Shown here piece by piece: positions 53,227 to 60,851 of a stretch of 64,000 nt of DNA. The DNA is from Peptococcaceae bacterium 1109. Lineage in GTDB: Bacteria > Bacillota > Limnochordia > Darwinibacteriales > Darwinibacteriaceae. Location of the stretch: contig LDJB01000001.1 in the NCBI GenBank assembly GCA_001028815.1, positions 370,707-434,706 on the forward strand, given 5' to 3'. Position numbers and translations under genes: made by a program. The notes beneath the pieces are model-generated. The model was given only the letters and a program-made list of their open reading frames with translations. It did no database searches and was not told the origin of the DNA. Position 1 is the first letter of the stretch; every line of letters starts with the position of its first letter.

Positions 53227-53751
53227 ATTAGCAGGGAATCGAGAGTGAACAATGAAATCCGAGCTCGGGAGGTTCGGGTCATTGATGCCAACGGGGAGCA
53301 GCTAGGCATTTTGAGTGTACGAGATGCACTGCGGCTCGCAGGCGAGCGGCAGCTGGACTTGGTGGAAGTGGCACCAAATGCTGTCCCACCGGTTTGTCGG
53401 ATCATGGACTATGGTAAGCACAAGTATGAGCAAAGTAAACGGGAAAAGGTTGCGAAAAAGAAGCAGAGAGTCATCACCATCAAGGAAGTGCGGATGAGCC
53501 CCAAGATTGATGAACATGACTTTGATGTAAAGGTGCGTGCTGCTGAGCGGTTCCTGAAGGCTGGGGACAAGGTTAAGGTTTCGGTGCGGTTTAGAGGGCG
53601 AGAGATTGTCCACGCTGATCTTGCCAAAGCCAAATTAGCCCAGCTAGCCGATTTGCTCAAAGAAATTGGGACAGTTGAGCGCCTGCCAAAACTCGAGGGC
53701 AGACAGATGATCGCGGTTCTCGCTCCGAAAACAGACGGCACTAAAGAGTAA
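53227..53751 (+). CDS. infC: translation initiation factor IF-3
   Basis: IF-3 keeps ribosomal subunits apart and checks the start codon. The 174 residues have the N-domain NNEIRAREVRVIDANGEQLG and VAPNAVPPVCRIMDYGKHKYE, then the C-domain (KEVRMSPKIDEHDFDVKVR). The likely start is ATT 53227, seven bases after GGAGGGG. Rare AUU starts are known for infC and give autoregulation, because IF-3 rejects them. GTG 53245 is the alternative. The operon continues to rpmI and rplT. Confidence 0.94.
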   Translation: MSRESRVNNEIRAREVRVIDANGEQLGILSVRDALRLAGERQLDLVEVAPNAVPPVCRIMDYGKHKYEQSKREKVAKKKQRVITIKEVRMSPKIDEHDFDVKVRAAERFLKAGDKVKVSVRFRGREIVHADLAKAKLAQLADLLKEIGTVERLPKLEGRQMIAVLAPKTDGTKE

Positions 53752-53793
53752 CCATGCACTAACTAGTCCAAGGGATCAGGAGGTCTATTTGTT

Positions 53794-53991
53794 ATGCCAA
53801 AAATGAAGTCACACCGCGGTGCCGCAAAGCGGTTCAAAATCACCGGCTCCGGAAAGGTCATGAAGAGCAACTCGCATAAGCGCCATATTCTCGAGAAGAA
53901 GTCTGCTAAGCGTAAGCGCCAGCTGCGGCATGCAGTCGTTGCCAGTGATGCTGATACCAAACGGGTAAAGCGGCTTCTACCGTACAGTTAG
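53794..53991 (+). CDS. rpmI: 50S ribosomal protein L35
   Basis: The 65-residue basic protein reads [20 protein letters not shown] at its start, as L35 does. ATG 53794 follows AGGAGG. It lies between infC and rplT, and is expected to share the control by the leader. Confidence 0.97.
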   Translation: MPKMKSHRGAAKRFKITGSGKVMKSNSHKRHILEKKSAKRKRQLRHAVVASDADTKRVKRLLPYS

Positions 53992-54014
53992 AGGGAAAAT
54001 AGGAGGAGTTTATC

Positions 54015-54362
54015 ATGTCAAGAGTCAAAGGTGGATATGTGACCCGCAGGCGGCGGAAGAGAACTATTAAGTTGGCAAAGGGCTATTTCGGAGCCAAGAG
54101 TAAGAAGTATCGCATAGCAAACCAGGCGGTTATGAAGTCTCTGACCTACGCCTATCGGGATAGAAAGGCGCGCAAGCGCGATTTCCGCAAACTGTGGATT
54201 GCCCGGATTAATGCCGCAGCCCGCCTGAATGGGTTATCTTACAGCAAGTTTATCGCTGGGCTGAAGAAAAACGGGGTTGAGATTAACCGGAAGATGCTGG
54301 CTGATTTGGCAGTGAACGATGCCAAGGCCTTTGCCGACTTGGTGGCCATCGCCAAACAGTAG
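54015..54362 (+). CDS. rplT: 50S ribosomal protein L20
   Basis: L20 is an assembly protein of the large subunit and the likely repressor of its own operon. The 115 residues show [40 protein letters not shown] and [23 protein letters not shown] 54015 follows AGGAGG. A terminator ends the operon. Confidence 0.98.
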   Translation: MSRVKGGYVTRRRRKRTIKLAKGYFGAKSKKYRIANQAVMKSLTYAYRDRKARKRDFRKLWIARINAAARLNGLSYSKFIAGLKKNGVEINRKMLADLAVNDAKAFADLVAIAKQ

Positions 54363-54375
54363 TCTTGCCGATTTG

Positions 54376-54402
54376 GCCGGGGGTAGTGACTCCCGGCATT
54401 TT
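54376..54402 (+). terminator. intrinsic terminator of infC-rpmI-rplT
   Basis: GCCGGGGGT (54376-54384) pairs with ACTCCCGGC (54389-54397), with one wobble, around AGTG; ATTTT follows. Confidence 0.85.
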
Positions 54403-54436
54403 GCTATCATGTGCTTAGACTTGAGGGGTGGGCCTA

Positions 54437-55213
54437 TTGATCACCAGCAAAGCTAACCCTCAGATCAAGAAAGCCAAGGCTCTCTTGCGCCGGAGTGGGC
54501 GGGAGAAGTGGGGCCAGTTCTTGGTAGAAGGGGTACGCCTCACAGAAGAGGCAGTGCAATCCAGTTCCGTTGAGGTTGTCTATCATACTGGAAAACTGCT
54601 GGAGAGCTCCAGAGGAGAGTCTCTGCTCAATGGGGCCCGAGAAAAGGGTATTTCCGTCGTGGAATGCAGTGAGCAGGTCCTTGGGGAGATAAGCGACACC
54701 GTCACTAGTCAAGGCGTGGTAGCGGTGGTGAGCAAGCCCCATTGGGAAAGGAACCCTTCTGGCTTGGTTGTGGTCGCTGATGAGCTCAAGGATCCAGGCA
54801 ACATGGGCACGCTGTTTCGGACCGCCCTCGCGGCAGGGGCAGCGGGTTTGATTCTGACCCCCGGGTGTGTAGATCCGTATAACAGCAAGGTAGTCCGGGC
54901 AAGCATGGGTGGCGTACTGAAGCTTCCCCACTGGCAGATGGGCCAGGTAGAGGCAGTTCAGTTTCTCAACGGAGTAGGCTTTCAAATTGCTGTCGCGGAT
55001 CTTGTGGACAGCCAGGATTACTTTTCCGCTAGTTTCTGCCCCAATGTGGCCCTTGTGATCGGCAATGAGGCTCACGGCGTCAGTGGAAGTTTTCGGGAAG
55101 CGGCTCACCTCCGGGTGAGAATCCCCATGTTTGGGCCCATGGAGAGCCTTAATGCTTCGGTAGCTGCAGGGATTCTGCTGTACGAAATTGCCAGGCAGCA
55201 TCGGGCCAGGTAA
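54437..55213 (+). CDS. TrmH/SpoU-family RNA methyltransferase
   Basis: The 258-residue SPOUT enzyme has an N-terminal substrate-binding domain (ANPQIKKAKALLRRSGREKW) and the trefoil-knot domain with LKDPGNMGTLFRTALAAGA, LVIGNEAHGVSG and MESLNASVAAGILLYE. It transfers methyl from SAM to rRNA or tRNA 2'-OH; the target is not evident. TTG 54437 suits the ribosome site GAGGGGTGG; GTG 54428 is within that site. It corresponds to ysgA, which sits near pheS in Bacillus. Confidence 0.92.
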   Translation: MITSKANPQIKKAKALLRRSGREKWGQFLVEGVRLTEEAVQSSSVEVVYHTGKLLESSRGESLLNGAREKGISVVECSEQVLGEISDTVTSQGVVAVVSKPHWERNPSGLVVVADELKDPGNMGTLFRTALAAGAAGLILTPGCVDPYNSKVVRASMGGVLKLPHWQMGQVEAVQFLNGVGFQIAVADLVDSQDYFSASFCPNVALVIGNEAHGVSGSFREAAHLRVRIPMFGPMESLNASVAAGILLYEIARQHRAR

Positions 55214-55264
55214 GGAAAATCGTTACCTCCGGCGCCTTCCGTGCAAGATCACTGGCGGGCACAG

Positions 55265-55293
55265 TTGTAAGGCTAAGGTTGGTATGGTATAAT
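55265..55293 (+). promoter_or_regulatory. sigma-A-type promoter for the YqzL-like gene and possibly pheST
   Basis: TTGTAA (55265-55270), 17 bases, then TATAAT (55288-55293). No better promoter is visible before the pheS T-box, so the leader may include the small gene. Confidence 0.75.
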
Positions 55294-55328
55294 AGCCACA
55301 ACATCAAGGGAAGCGCGGGGGGTTATCT

Positions 55329-55439
55329 ATGAGTCTTACTCCGAAGGTCGTTTGGCGGATTTTCGTAACCACCGGTTCCATAAATGCGTACCTGCTCTAT
55401 CGCCAGCTGTTGGAACTAACCAACAGGACTCTTCACTAG
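55329..55439 (+). CDS. YqzL-like microprotein
   Basis: This 36-residue open frame starts at ATG 55329 behind a G run. The pattern W-x-I-F-x-x-T-G-S-I-N-A-Y-L-L-Y in its middle matches the YqzL family of tiny proteins from spore formers, which have no known function. It has its own promoter and lies just before the pheS T-box. Conservation of this pattern argues for a real gene despite the size. Confidence 0.72.
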   Translation: MSLTPKVVWRIFVTTGSINAYLLYRQLLELTNRTLH

Positions 55440-55494
55440 CGAGTGGTGCTGAGCAGCGATATAGGATTGGATAGACTTTCATTAAGATAAATGC

Positions 55495-55724
55495 GATGAG
55501 GGAGAGTAGTACATCCCCGGAAGCCGACAGGGAGAAAGAATCAAGGACTGAGAGTTCTTTCAGGTGATAAGTGGATGGAATTCGCTCCGAAGCAGCGGGC
55601 TGAACCATGAGTAGGCCTAGCCGGTTCCGCCGTTATCGGGTTCGAGTGGGCTCAACTTGGGTCAACTAGGGTGGTACCGCGTGCTTCTTGCGTCCCTAAC
55701 TATGGGATGCAGGAAGTTTTTTTA
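55495..55724 (+). promoter_or_regulatory. T-box riboswitch, phenylalanine specificity
   Basis: Stem I opens with GATGAGGGAGAGTAGTA. TTC (Phe) triplets lie in the expected loop at 55555-55557 and 55559-55561, the latter followed by A and therefore the better specifier. The conserved AGGGTGGTACCGCG is at 55668-55681. The terminator CTTCTTGCGTCCC (55684-55696)/GGGATGCAGGAAG (55704-55716) with eight T follows. The downstream gene is pheS, as expected. Confidence 0.93.
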
Positions 55725-55751
55725 TTTTCACGAGGATACGGAGGGATGATT

Positions 55752-56774
55752 GTGCAAGAGAAACTGGCTGAAATTCGCGCACAAGCGCTTGATAGCGCCA
55801 AACAGGCCGCAACGGTGCAAGAACTGACCAATGCCAAAGTGCGGTTCTTAGGGAAGAAAGGAGAACTGACCCAGCTTTTGCGGAGCATGGGGCAGCTGCC
55901 TCCCGAGGAGCGTCCTGTGTTCGGGAAGTTGGTCAATGAAGTCCGGGATGAACTGGAAGAGGCCTGGGCAGAGCGGGAACGGGAACTCTTCCGCCTTGAG
56001 GAGGAGAGGCGCCTCGCGGGGGAAGCTTTGGACTGGACCTTGCCGGGACGAAAGCCATTGCGGGGTACACTCCACCCCATAACCCAAGTAATCAATGAGG
56101 CGAAGGCGATTTTCACAGGCATGGGGTATGAAGTGGTGGAGGGGCCGGAAGTTGAGTGGGACTACTACAACTTCGAAGCCCTGAACATCCCTCCCGATCA
56201 TCCCGCCCGGGATATGCAAGATACGTTCTTCTTTTCTGAGCAACTCCTGCTCCGCAGCCAGACGTCGTCTGTGCAAATCCGCACCATGGAACACCGTAAG
56301 CCGCCGGTTCGCATTATCGCTCCAGGCAAGGTATACAGGGCTGATGCAGACGTCACCCATTCACCCATGTTCCACCAGATAGAAGGCTTGGTGGTAGATG
56401 AGGGCATAACGTTTGCCGACCTCAAGGGTACGCTGCAGCTCTTTATTGAGCGTATGTTTGGCCCAGAGGCTAAGGCCCGTTTCCGGCCTAGCTACTTCCC
56501 CTTCACTGAGCCCAGCGCTGAGGTGGACATATCGTGCATAATCTGTGGGGGTACAGGCTGCCGGGTGTGCAAAGACACGGGCTGGCTGGAGATTCTCGGA
56601 TGCGGTATGGTAGACCCACGGGTACTCAAGATTGTGAACTACGATCCTGATGTGGTCAGCGGTTTTGCCTTTGGGATGGGCGTTGAGCGCATCGCGATGC
56701 TCCGTTACGGCATCAACGACATCCGGCTGCTGTTTGAGAATGACGTGCGCTTTCTTAAGCAATTCGCAAGGTAG
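55752..56774 (+). CDS. pheS: phenylalanyl-tRNA synthetase alpha subunit
   Basis: This is the catalytic class II subunit. The 340 residues have an N-terminal coiled coil (about 1-85), motif 2 (SVQIRTMEHRKPPVRIIAPG, FHQIEGLVVDEG) and motif 3 (GFAFGMGVERIAMLRYGIND). A CxxCGGTGCRVCKDTGW insertion near residue 260 looks like a metal-binding loop. GTG 55752 is six bases after GGAGGG; ATG 55746 overlaps that site. Regulation is by the Phe T-box. Confidence 0.96.
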   Translation: MQEKLAEIRAQALDSAKQAATVQELTNAKVRFLGKKGELTQLLRSMGQLPPEERPVFGKLVNEVRDELEEAWAERERELFRLEEERRLAGEALDWTLPGRKPLRGTLHPITQVINEAKAIFTGMGYEVVEGPEVEWDYYNFEALNIPPDHPARDMQDTFFFSEQLLLRSQTSSVQIRTMEHRKPPVRIIAPGKVYRADADVTHSPMFHQIEGLVVDEGITFADLKGTLQLFIERMFGPEAKARFRPSYFPFTEPSAEVDISCIICGGTGCRVCKDTGWLEILGCGMVDPRVLKIVNYDPDVVSGFAFGMGVERIAMLRYGINDIRLLFENDVRFLKQFAR

Positions 56775-56785
56775 GGGGTTGGATC

Positions 56786-59173
56786 ATGCTTATCAGCCTG
56801 AACTGGTTAAAGGAATACGTTGACGTTCCCTGGGAGCCCGAGGAGCTGGCAGATCGGCTCACAATGGCTGGCCTGGAAGTGGAAGGGATCACTTATCTCA
56901 ATCCTGGCTTGGACAATGTCCTTGTGGGCCAGATTCTCAAAATAGAACCTCATCCTGATGCGGATTCGCTGCGTGTTTGCAAGGTAGATGTTGGGGAAGG
57001 TGACCCAGTGCAGATCGTGTGCGGTGCGCCCAATGCAGCGGCAGGCCAAGTGGTTGCGGTGGCCCTCCCCGGAGCAGTCCTACCTGGAGGCTTTGTCATT
57101 GAATCCCGGGAAATCAGGGGCGTTGCTTCTTCCGGTATGATTTGCTCCGAGAAAGAGCTTGGCATCGGAGCTGATGAGAGCGGCATCCTTGTGCTGCCAG
57201 AAGAAGCTGAGGTTGGCTCGGGCCTGGCAGAGGCACTGCACCTTGATGATGTGGTTCTAGATATTTCCATCTACGCTAATCGGCCTGACTGTATGAGTGT
57301 GTTGGGGATCGCCAGGGAAGTTGCGGCCCTGACTGGTGGGGCAGTGCGTTACCCGGAACTACATTACCCCACCACCGCAGAGGACATTGCAGACTATACC
57401 AGCGTGCAGGTACTAGATACCCACCACTGCCCGCGCTACACCGCTCTCATGATGAAGAGCATCTCGATTGGGCAATCACCCCTTTGGATGCAGGCACGGC
57501 TTCGGGCTGCTGGTATGCGGCCCATCAGTAACGTGGTGGACATCACCAACTACGTCATGCTGGAACTCGGCCAACCCCTTCATGCCTTTGACTATGCCAA
57601 GTTGGCGGAAGGCCGGATTGAGGTGCGCCTTGCCCGTTCCGGGGAAAAGATTACCACCTTAGACGGTGAGGAGCGTGAGCTCGCAGAAGACATGCTCATG
57701 ATTTGCGATGGTGCCGGGCCTGTCTGTGTGGCGGGCGTCATGGGCGGTGCCAATTCGGAAGTGACAGATGCCACAAAACACATTGTCCTGGAGTCCGCGA
57801 ACTTCAACGCAGTTTCCGTCCGCCGTACAAGCAAACGGCTGGGCATTCCCTCCGAGTCCGCGGCCCGCTTTGAAAAGGGCATCGATCCATCTGGTACCAT
57901 AATCGCTGCCAAGCGTGCCGCTCATCTCCTTGCGGCATACGCTGGGGCGCAGGTCCTCGCGGGGGTCATTGACGAAGATGCCTCCCAGCGAACCACCAGG
58001 ACAATAGCATTTAGGCCTGCTCGGGCCTACCGCCTCTTGGGGGTGGAAATCCCTGCGGAAGAAATGGAAAAGATATTCTCAGCGTTGGAATTCGCGGTGG
58101 AAAAGGGTGAGGATGAGTGGCTTGTCACTGTCCCATCTCACCGCCGTGATATTGAACTCGAAGCGGACCTGGTGGAAGAAGTAGCCCGCATCTGGGGGTA
58201 CGATAAAGTCCCCACTACCGTGCCCTACGGCGTCACAATGGTGGGGGGACAGAGCCCAAGTCTGAAGCTGGCAGACCAGCTGAGAGAAAAGCTAGTAGGG
58301 TGCGGCCTGCACGAGGCGCTGACATACTCCTTCATTCCTCCCGAAAGCAATGCCCGCCTGAATGCTGAAAATGCAGTTGGTATGATGCGCATTGCCAATC
58401 CCATCTCAGAGGAACTATCCTGCATGCGCACGAGTATCCTGCCGGGCCTGCTGATGGCGGTGAGCACCAACAGTGTGCGCCAGCAGAGCCGGGTGGCCCT
58501 CTTTGAGATCGGGCCGGTATACCTTCCCAAGGAGGATGATGGCCTTGATCAGCCAGAGGAGCCTCGCCGCCTCGGGATAGCCCTGTACGGCCAGCGCCAT
58601 GAGAGAAGCTGGGCTGTCCCCAACGAGCAGTTTGATTTCTACGATCTAAAGGGCATGCTGGAGGTGCTGTTGGAAGGCGACGGTTTTACCTGGACTAGCG
58701 GGCACAGCCCAAGTTTCCATCCCTTCCGCCAAGGGGAAGTCCTGCTTCACGGCAAGCCGGTGGCCGTGTACGGTGAAGTTCACCCAGAAGTGGCTCGGAA
58801 TTTCCGCATCAGTGGGCGGGTCTATGCCGCGGAAGTGGATCTAGAACTTCTCGCAGAGCACGACCCCGGCCTTGCCCGCTATCAGGAGATCTCCCGCTTC
58901 CCCAGGATTGATCGGGATTTGGCGGTTCTCATCGCGCGGGAACAGCCTGTGGCCGAACTCTTGCAGGCCATTTCCGAAGAAGGCGGCGAATTCTTGCAGG
59001 AAGCTGCGGTATTCGATGTCTATCAAGGTAAGCAGGTCCCAGAGGACAAAAAGAGCGTTGCCTTCTCCCTGAAGTTCCAGGCCAACCGCACCCTGAAAGA
59101 GGACGAAGTGAATGCCATCATAGAGAGGATTGTGGCCAGCCTGCGCACGCGTTTTGGTGCCGAGATCCGGTAA
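56786..59173 (+). CDS. pheT: phenylalanyl-tRNA synthetase beta subunit
   Basis: The 795-residue partner of PheS carries, in order, an OB/EMAP-like tRNA-binding domain (about 40-150), B3/B4 editing domain, B5 domain (about 400-475), the class-II-like core, and a C-terminal anticodon-binding FDX-ACB domain (ISRFPRIDRDLAVLIAREQP near residue 700). It edits Tyr-tRNA-Phe. ATG 56786 is 12 bases after the pheS stop. Confidence 0.97.
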   Translation: MLISLNWLKEYVDVPWEPEELADRLTMAGLEVEGITYLNPGLDNVLVGQILKIEPHPDADSLRVCKVDVGEGDPVQIVCGAPNAAAGQVVAVALPGAVLPGGFVIESREIRGVASSGMICSEKELGIGADESGILVLPEEAEVGSGLAEALHLDDVVLDISIYANRPDCMSVLGIAREVAALTGGAVRYPELHYPTTAEDIADYTSVQVLDTHHCPRYTALMMKSISIGQSPLWMQARLRAAGMRPISNVVDITNYVMLELGQPLHAFDYAKLAEGRIEVRLARSGEKITTLDGEERELAEDMLMICDGAGPVCVAGVMGGANSEVTDATKHIVLESANFNAVSVRRTSKRLGIPSESAARFEKGIDPSGTIIAAKRAAHLLAAYAGAQVLAGVIDEDASQRTTRTIAFRPARAYRLLGVEIPAEEMEKIFSALEFAVEKGEDEWLVTVPSHRRDIELEADLVEEVARIWGYDKVPTTVPYGVTMVGGQSPSLKLADQLREKLVGCGLHEALTYSFIPPESNARLNAENAVGMMRIANPISEELSCMRTSILPGLLMAVSTNSVRQQSRVALFEIGPVYLPKEDDGLDQPEEPRRLGIALYGQRHERSWAVPNEQFDFYDLKGMLEVLLEGDGFTWTSGHSPSFHPFRQGEVLLHGKPVAVYGEVHPEVARNFRISGRVYAAEVDLELLAEHDPGLARYQEISRFPRIDRDLAVLIAREQPVAELLQAISEEGGEFLQEAAVFDVYQGKQVPEDKKSVAFSLKFQANRTLKEDEVNAIIERIVASLRTRFGAEIR

Positions 59174-59236
59174 TAGAAGGATATTGCTGGGGCCGGGGCG
59201 AAACAAGAAACGTGAAGCAGGATTGGAGGGATGTGT

Positions 59237-59476
59237 GTGTCGGTCCGTGTCCGGATCCTCGGCGAAGAACATCTGATCAAAGGTGATGCACCGGCAGATT
59301 ACATCAAGAAACTGGCACAACATGTAGATACACATCTCTGGAAGATTCAGCAGAGCAATCCGACTCTTCCCCGGCATAAAGCTGCCATTTTGGCTGCCCT
59401 CAACATCGCTGATGAGTTGGAGCGGCTGCGAGTCGAACACGACGAACTCTTGAAGCTCATGGAGGAGGCCAACTAA
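59237..59476 (+). CDS. zapA: cell division protein ZapA
   Basis: ZapA cross-links FtsZ filaments. The protein of about 79 residues has the ZapA fold: SVRVRILGEEHLIKGDAPAD, then LPRHKAAILAALNIADEL and a C-terminal coiled coil. GTG 59237 is six bases after GGAGGG; ATG 59231 in frame is too close. Location after pheT and before cvpA is usual in Firmicutes. Confidence 0.92.
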   Translation: MSVRVRILGEEHLIKGDAPADYIKKLAQHVDTHLWKIQQSNPTLPRHKAAILAALNIADELERLRVEHDELLKLMEEAN

Positions 59477-59497
59477 AGCTAGGTGGAGTGGTTTCCA

Positions 59498-60028
59498 ATG
59501 GCAAGCTGGGTTGATATCATCATCCTAATCATTGTGGCCTTGGCGCTGTTCAAGGGTTTTCGGCGGGGGTTGATCCGTGAGGTCTTCAGCATTGTAGGAG
59601 CGATCTTGGCAGTGGCAGTTGCCTACCGCTCTTATACTGAGCTGTCCGCCTATCTTATGGAGCTCTACCCCCTAGAGCTGTGGCAGGCCCACGCCATCGC
59701 CTTCGTTTCGATCATTGTAGGGATCAGCCTCTTGGCTGCCCTATTGGGCTACTTGTGGTCCAAGGCCATTCGGCTCACCCCCTTTGCCGTCCTCGACCAC
59801 GTGGGAGGGGCTGCTTTTGGCGTGTTCAAGGTGGGCCTGGTCTTGGTGTTGGCGGTGGCAATTCTGTCCAACCTCAGTGTTCCTCCAATTCTCGACACTG
59901 TCTTGGATGAGTCCGCAGTGGTTCAAGAGGTGCGCCTGCTCATCCCCTTTGTCCAGGAGCGCCTAGAGGAACACTGGCCTCCTGAGTGGGTCAAGCCGGA
60001 GTGGCTGTTTGTTGGTAATACTGGATAG
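59498..60028 (+). CDS. CvpA-family membrane protein
   Basis: The 176-residue protein has four predicted transmembrane helices and the family start SWVDIIILIIVALALFKGFR, with RRGLIREVFSIVGAILA next. CvpA proteins are named for colicin V production in E. coli; here the role is unknown. ATG 59498 is nine bases after GGTGGAG. It follows zapA and is upstream of the amidase. Confidence 0.9.
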   Translation: MASWVDIIILIIVALALFKGFRRGLIREVFSIVGAILAVAVAYRSYTELSAYLMELYPLELWQAHAIAFVSIIVGISLLAALLGYLWSKAIRLTPFAVLDHVGGAAFGVFKVGLVLVLAVAILSNLSVPPILDTVLDESAVVQEVRLLIPFVQERLEEHWPPEWVKPEWLFVGNTG

Positions 60029-60061
60029 AAGCCCCGCAAGCGGCTGAACTTGCTTAAAGGT

Positions 60062-60104
60062 ATGTTCCCCCTTGTCTGGAATAGTCCCAGGTAAGGGGGA
60101 ACAT
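60062..60104 (+). promoter_or_regulatory. 12-bp hairpin masking the amidase SD
   Basis: ATGTTCCCCCTT (60062-60073) pairs perfectly with AAGGGGGAACAT (60093-60104); CTGG/CCAG may pair inside the loop. The GGGGG of the SD lies in the right arm and the GTG start is three bases beyond. No T tract follows. Confidence 0.72.
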
Positions 60105-60106
60105 CG

Positions 60107-60835
60107 GTGAAAGAGTATCGTTTCTATTCGAGCATCTGGGCCACACTGCTGATGCTTGTGATGTTTTTTGTCTCTGGTTTTGTTGGCGGTCGGCCAGCTT
60201 CAGGCCCATCCCAAGTCCCCCAGGCTGTACGGCCTGGACTTATTTCTGCGCGCACCCTTGCGGGCCGCACTATCATCATTGATCCAGGACACGGTGGGGA
60301 AGACCCAGGCACACTAGGGGTGGGAGCTACAACAGAAGCGGAGAATGTGCTAGCCATTGGGTGGGAGCTTAAGGGCTTGCTAGAAAAGGCTGGAGCGCAG
60401 GTGATCATGGTGCGCCAGGCCAATGTGAGCCCAGCGGATGGCACATCCTTTGCGGGCCAGGATAACGGTCAGTTGGCGGCTCGAACAGCACTGGCTAACC
60501 GCTCCGGTGCCCACATCTTTGTCTCGCTCCACAACGACTGGACTGATGACTCTAGCGTCTCAGGAAGTGCTTCTTACTACTACAAGAGCCAGGACTGGGC
60601 CCTCGCAGATGCGGTGCAGAGGGGGTTGGTTTCCCAGCTGAAGTCAGGGGACCGCGGCGTTAAGCACGGCAACTTCTATGTGCTGCGCAACACATCTATG
60701 CCCGCAGTCCTGGTAGAAGTAGGGTTTCTCAGTAATCCCCAGGAAGCAGATCTCCTCAGCCAGCGGTGGTATCGGCTGGAGGCCGCGCGAGGTATCTTCT
60801 ATGGCATTGTCGAATACTTTCAGCTCATGAGCTAA
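60107..60835 (+). CDS. N-acetylmuramoyl-L-alanine amidase (CwlD-like)
   Basis: This secreted zinc amidase of the Amidase_3 family has 242 residues and an N-terminal membrane segment (about 10-28). The zinc ligands are visible in IIIDPGHGGEDPG (His), TEAENVLAI (Glu) and FVSLHNDW (His), with the catalytic Glu in VLVEVGFLSNPQEA. The short single-domain form resembles CwlD, which helps make muramic lactam in spore cortex. That assignment is by likeness. GTG 60107 lies at the foot of a hairpin that holds the SD. Confidence 0.88.
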   Translation: MKEYRFYSSIWATLLMLVMFFVSGFVGGRPASGPSQVPQAVRPGLISARTLAGRTIIIDPGHGGEDPGTLGVGATTEAENVLAIGWELKGLLEKAGAQVIMVRQANVSPADGTSFAGQDNGQLAARTALANRSGAHIFVSLHNDWTDDSSVSGSASYYYKSQDWALADAVQRGLVSQLKSGDRGVKHGNFYVLRNTSMPAVLVEVGFLSNPQEADLLSQRWYRLEAARGIFYGIVEYFQLMS

Positions 60836-60851
60836 TCATGGAGGAATTCCC

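Noticed and set aside
54434-55201. 255-codon minus-strand frame over the TrmH-family gene
   Set aside because: It mirrors the true gene exactly and shows no recognisable domain.
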